In this document: positions 60,115 to 64,000 of the stretch, in pieces
Layout: every line of letters starts with the position of its first letter
Numbering within the stretch: the stretch's first letter is position 1
Source of the DNA: Bacteroidota bacterium
Lineage (GTDB): Bacteria; Bacteroidota; Bacteroidia; Chitinophagales; Chitinophagaceae
Assembly (NCBI GenBank): GCA_947454025.1
Contig: CANGIZ010000001.1
Coordinates: forward strand, 1-64,000
DNA: 64,000 nt
Direction of reading: 5' to 3'
Notes under the pieces: generated by a model
The model's database searches: none
The model's input: the letters and a program-made list of their open reading frames with translations, nothing else
What the model was told of the DNA's origin: nothing
Program-made: the position numbers and the translations under genes

Positions 60115-61080
60115 TTACTTATTTTTTGATTTACTCAACTTATTTACTTTTAAGCTCAAACTGTCTATTTGTTTTTGTTGGTCCTTAATGGCTTCAACTA
60201 ACAATGCAACTAGCTTATCATATTTTACCGAACGATATTCTTCCTTAGATTTATCTTTTGAAACGATTTCTGGAACAATTTTTTCAACCTCTTGGGCAAT
60301 AAAACCAAGTTCATCTTGTGCACCAAAATCTTTTTCTGGAAAAGCTTTTTGATTCCAATTAAAATATACACCTCTTAATGATTTTACTTTATCCAAAGCA
60401 TTTATCACTGGTCGTATATTGGTTTTAAAACGAATGTCCGAAGTGCCTGCAACCGAGTTGGCAGTAATGTCTCCATTTACATATAATTTAGTAGTAGGAT
60501 TATTGGTACCAATTCCAACATTTCCATTTTCTAATATATTTATTCCATTGGTTTCCGTAACGCCACTAAATAATCTTAGTCTTGCATTTGTAGCAGTGGT
60601 TCCATATTGATCAATAGTCCAGTCAAGTACGCTATTTGTTAAAGATTTTTTGATAGTGATTTGCCCTCCCTCATTGGATGAAGTTTGTGGATTCAAAGTA
60701 ATTTCTCCAGCAACAGTTCCGGCTGCATTACCAACTGTCAATGTGGATATTGGTGCTACCGTTCCAACTCCAACCCATCCTCCATTTGGATTTAATGCTA
60801 AATAATAAGATGTTCCATAGTTTGATTTTAACCTTGCCTGTATCCATGAAAAAGTAGATGTTGAACTTAATCCAAAATCCAACACATGCGAACCCGAACT
60901 TGGACCCAATCTTAAATTTCCATTGGCAATTGCCCCAGAATTTGCAGGATCAGCAGTAGACGTTACAACTTCAAATTTATTTACAGGCGCATTTGTACCA
61001 ATACCAGTCTGGGCACTCGCTTTCACCAAAACACAACTTGCTAAAAATATTAATAGTAGTTTTTTCATTTTGTTTTTCAA
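60115..61080 (-). CDS. Secreted tail-fibre-like protein with C-terminal S74 intramolecular chaperone domain
   Basis: SDIRFKTNIRPVINALDKVKSLRGVYFNWN..DELGFIAQEVEKIVPEIV..YRSVKYDKLVALLVEAIKDQQKQIDSL. Confidence 0.88.
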   Translation of the reverse strand: MKNKMKKLLLIFLASCVLVKASAQTGIGTNAPVNKFEVVTSTADPANSGAIANGNLRLGPSSGSHVLDFGLSSTSTFSWIQARLKSNYGTSYYLALNPNGGWVGVGTVAPISTLTVGNAAGTVAGEITLNPQTSSNEGGQITIKKSLTNSVLDWTIDQYGTTATNARLRLFSGVTETNGINILENGNVGIGTNNPTTKLYVNGDITANSVAGTSDIRFKTNIRPVINALDKVKSLRGVYFNWNQKAFPEKDFGAQDELGFIAQEVEKIVPEIVSKDKSKEEYRSVKYDKLVALLVEAIKDQQKQIDSLSLKVNKLSKSKNK

Positions 61081-61090
61081 TTACTAAATA

Positions 61091-64000
61091 TTAGAACAAT
61101 GCTCTAAATGCTATCCATTGTGTGCCGTCCGAAATAACTTTTATCCAATTGTTTGCTGGCTCTATCCCAATATTTGCAGTCGTAGCAGATGTTGTTGAAT
61201 TATCTTGAACAATAAACTGACCGCTTGTTGTTGCAATAGCTACTGAATAAGCACTCAAGTTTTTAATTGTAAACTCTTTGCCAGCAGCATTAGATGCGGT
61301 AGGCAAAGTAAATGTCAAACCTGTACCTGCACCAGAACCAACAATAACATAATTGTCATTAAGCGTTAGCGTATAACTTACTGTTTTAGTTACTAATGTT
61401 GAAACACCAGTTTGCCAAGTTGCACCACCATTCGCATCAGATGTTAAAACTTTACCAGCTGCAGCTCCTGTTGGAATAGTAACTGTGCTACTAAATGTAG
61501 CCGCTCCATTTACAGTAACAGCAGCTAGTGTTGTAGCACCAGTTACATTAACTGTAGAAGAAAATGTCGCAGCACCTCCATGAGCTGATGTAGAAGACAA
61601 TGTTGTTGCACCTGTTACATTCACCGTAGAAGAGAATGTTGATGCACCAGCTGCTAATGTTGAAGACAAACTTAATGAAGTTCCAGTTGCAGCTCCAATT
61701 ACAGGTGTTACTAAAGTTGGAGAAGTTGCAAATACTAAAGAACCCGATCCTGTTTCATCAGTAACTGCGGCATTTAAATTAGCGCTAGTAGGAGTAGCTA
61801 AGAAGGAAGCAACACCTGTTCCTAAACCACTAATACCAGTAGTTACTGGCAATCCAGTAGCATTCGTTAAGGTTGCAGAAGCTGGTGTTCCTAAAATTGG
61901 AGTTACTAAAGTTGGGCTTGTTGATAAAACTAAGCTTCCAGTACCTGTTGATGTTGTAACACCCGTGCCACCATGTGCTACATCGATGGTTGTAGCGCTC
62001 CAAGTACCACCAGTAATTGTGCCCACTGTTGCTAAATTAGAAAGTGAAGTTAATGTCGTATTTGAAGTTGCAGTTATATTTCCTGCAGTAGTAGCAGTTG
62101 TTGCATTTGCTGCATTACCTGTTGTATTTTGGTTTAAGGTTGGAATAGCATTATAAGTAATTTCTTTAGTAGTGGTGTTATAAAATAAGAAGGAAGATGT
62201 AGATGCATTGTTTACAGGATCTACATAAAATCCAGAAGCTGCAGGATTTAAACTCGTTCCACTTGCATTTAAGGCAATGCTATTTGCAGCTTGCGAATTT
62301 CCTGCAAACGCACCAATCGCAACACTATTTGCACCTTGTCCATTTTGACCAGCTGCATATCCAATAGCAACTGCTGCATCAGCTTGAGTACCACTTTGTG
62401 CAGCATTGCTTCCAATTGCAATAGAATGTGCTCCTTGTGTTCCACCTCCGGCCACATAACCGATTTTAATATTTGATCCGTTGGGGTTAAAATAGTCTGT
62501 TCCAGCAACCGCTGCACTTACTACACCTGCTCCATTCGCTTTTAATAATCCACTCACTGTGCCTGCACCACCTAAATTGCTTCCAATTACGGAGCCACTC
62601 CAAGTACCAGATGTAATTGTTCCCACGCTTGTTAAACTTGAACTCACCACATTACTTGCAAGCGTAGTTCCCGTCAATGTATTCGCATCTGCAGCAATCG
62701 TAATATTTGAACTACCATCAAACGCAACTCCATTAATATTTTTAGTTGCAGCTAATTTAGTTGCTGTAGAAGCGTTTCCTGTAACATTACCAGTAAGTGG
62801 CCCAGTAAATCCAGTTGCATTAACAGTTCCGCTTGTTACAACACTTGTTACACTAGTATTACCTAATTGAATTGTATTGTTAGCATTTACAATTGCTCCA
62901 TTACCAATAGCAGTTGCATTACTTAAATTATTTGAAGCAACATCTGCGCCATAACCAATTGTAGTAATATAGCTTCCATCTGTATTTGATTGACTTGCAT
63001 TTTCTCCAATGGCGATATTATAACTACCATTATTATTTCGTAAAGAAGAATATCCCACTCCAACATTATGACTACCGGAGGTATTATACCTAAATGATTC
63101 TGAGCCTATCGCTAAATTCTTAACACCTGATGTATTTTGCATTCCCACATTTTGGCCAAATACCATATTATCTGATCCACTAGTATTATATATTAATGTG
63201 TTTGCATTACCAAATACAAAATTAGAACTTACGGATCCGCTACCTAATCCAATTTTGATTCCATTAACGTTTATGTCACTATTAAATGTCTTAGCCCCAG
63301 CAATAGTTTGAGCTCCTGTTGACAATAAACCTGGATTCGTTCCGTCTGCAGCAGCAAATGTTAATGTGGTTCCACTTATGGTTCCTCCATTTGCGTAAGC
63401 AGTAGACGTTGTATAAGTTAATGTGTTTACACCTGCAGTAATACCAACGGTTCCTGCAGCTGTTAATCTACCTTTGCTATCCACTGTAAATGTTGGAATA
63501 GCGGTTGATGATCCATAACTTCCAGCAGTTACTGCAGTATTTGTCAAAGTAGCACTACCTGTTACATTGGACGTTCCATCAAATGCACCACTTGTATATG
63601 TTACATCTCCTGTTGTTGAAATAGTTCTTCCAGTAGCTAAACCTGTTGCGGTTCCTGATAAAGTTCCAGTTAAGTTTGTTGAACTTAAACTTGTTAATCC
63701 GGTCACTGAAGTTACCGTTCCGCCTAACGTCATTGTAGTGGCGCCTATAGTAGTTGTACTATTTGCTAATTTATTATTTGCAATAGCCGTACCACTCCAT
63801 GTGGCACCAGTAATATTTCCAGTAACATTTAAGTCACCAGTGATATTTGAATTGCCAATAAAGTTTGTTGTACCGCCAACTTCTAATTTATATCCATTAT
63901 TAGTATATGTACCACCCGTTTGTATTGTTACATTACCATTTCCCCAAAATCTAGTTGACTCAACATTAGCATTTGGAAAGAAAGATAAAGGTTTGTTTCC
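61091..64000 (-). CDS. Very large composite fibre protein with YadA-head-like and phage-tail-like repeats; 5' end outside window
   Basis: ORF track starts at internal Met (63733) but the frame stays open to 64000 (..FFPNANVESTRFWGNGNVTIQTGGTYTNNGYKLEVGGTTNFIGN..); NSVAIG repeats; SPTLVTPILGTPASATLTNATGLP. Confidence 0.85.
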   Translation of the reverse strand, partial: GNKPLSFFPNANVESTRFWGNGNVTIQTGGTYTNNGYKLEVGGTTNFIGNSNITGDLNVTGNITGATWSGTAIANNKLANSTTTIGATTMTLGGTVTSVTGLTSLSSTNLTGTLSGTATGLATGRTISTTGDVTYTSGAFDGTSNVTGSATLTNTAVTAGSYGSSTAIPTFTVDSKGRLTAAGTVGITAGVNTLTYTTSTAYANGGTISGTTLTFAAADGTNPGLLSTGAQTIAGAKTFNSDINVNGIKIGLGSGSVSSNFVFGNANTLIYNTSGSDNMVFGQNVGMQNTSGVKNLAIGSESFRYNTSGSHNVGVGYSSLRNNNGSYNIAIGENASQSNTDGSYITTIGYGADVASNNLSNATAIGNGAIVNANNTIQLGNTSVTSVVTSGTVNATGFTGPLTGNVTGNASTATKLAATKNINGVAFDGSSNITIAADANTLTGTTLASNVVSSSLTSVGTITSGTWSGSVIGSNLGGAGTVSGLLKANGAGVVSAAVAGTDYFNPNGSNIKIGYVAGGGTQGAHSIAIGSNAAQSGTQADAAVAIGYAAGQNGQGANSVAIGAFAGNSQAANSIALNASGTSLNPAASGFYVDPVNNASTSSFLFYNTTTKEITYNAIPTLNQNTTGNAANATTATTAGNITATSNTTLTSLSNLATVGTITGGTWSATTIDVAHGGTGVTTSTGTGSLVLSTSPTLVTPILGTPASATLTNATGLPVTTGISGLGTGVASFLATPTSANLNAAVTDETGSGSLVFATSPTLVTPVIGAATGTSLSLSSTLAAGASTFSSTVNVTGATTLSSTSAHGGAATFSSTVNVTGATTLAAVTVNGAATFSSTVTIPTGAAAGKVLTSDANGGATWQTGVSTLVTKTVSYTLTLNDNYVIVGSGAGTGLTFTLPTASNAAGKEFTIKNLSAYSVAIATTSGQFIVQDNSTTSATTANIGIEPANNWIKVISDGTQWIAFRALF

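Noticed and set aside
62559-62870. + strand ORF inside the giant fibre gene
   Set aside because: Antisense of a well-supported minus-strand coding frame; the low-complexity complement creates open frames.
48426-64000. Interpretation of the fibre array as a prophage
   Set aside because: Only tail/adhesin-like modules are present, each with Sec signal peptides, which phage fibres lack; no capsid, portal, terminase, integrase or lysis genes visible, although sequence beyond 64000 is unseen.

Overview
This window is a low-GC Bacteroidota chromosome segment, Chitinophagaceae-like by gene content and promoter style. About 0-48 kb is mostly core genome: atp operon, ABC exporters, rsh, purA, gatA, tatA, rplS, rny, zapA, pheT, dnaB, rsmE, dnaX, gpmI, engB, uvrC, the gldKLMN motility/type IX secretion genes, hemD-like, hemW, gpsA, a MacA/TolC-type efflux pair, an APC permease, a cobalamin riboswitch with a BtuB-like receptor, and marC. 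About 48.4-64 kb is an accessory, unidirectional, tightly packed run of at least 11 secreted-protein genes on the minus strand. Most are built from phage-tail-fibre-like and lectin/adhesin-like modules: QTGIGTxTP N-terminal module, collar/HxH, polyglycine domain, LamG, PA14, fibrinogen-like, C-type lectin, S74 chaperone and YadA-head-like repeats. Small QTGIGT proteins alternate with large ligand-binding-type proteins; this is the best candidate here for an undescribed system. Non-coding signals include a candidate 6S RNA between zapA and rny, a cobalamin riboswitch, several strong hairpins/terminators (one inside a convergent coding region), near-leaderless promoters, and a shared CCCTA/TAGGG dyad near dnaB, dnaX and tolC. 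No rRNA, tRNA, CRISPR array or transposase was recognised. All assignments come from reading sequence and the supplied translations; no searches were run.
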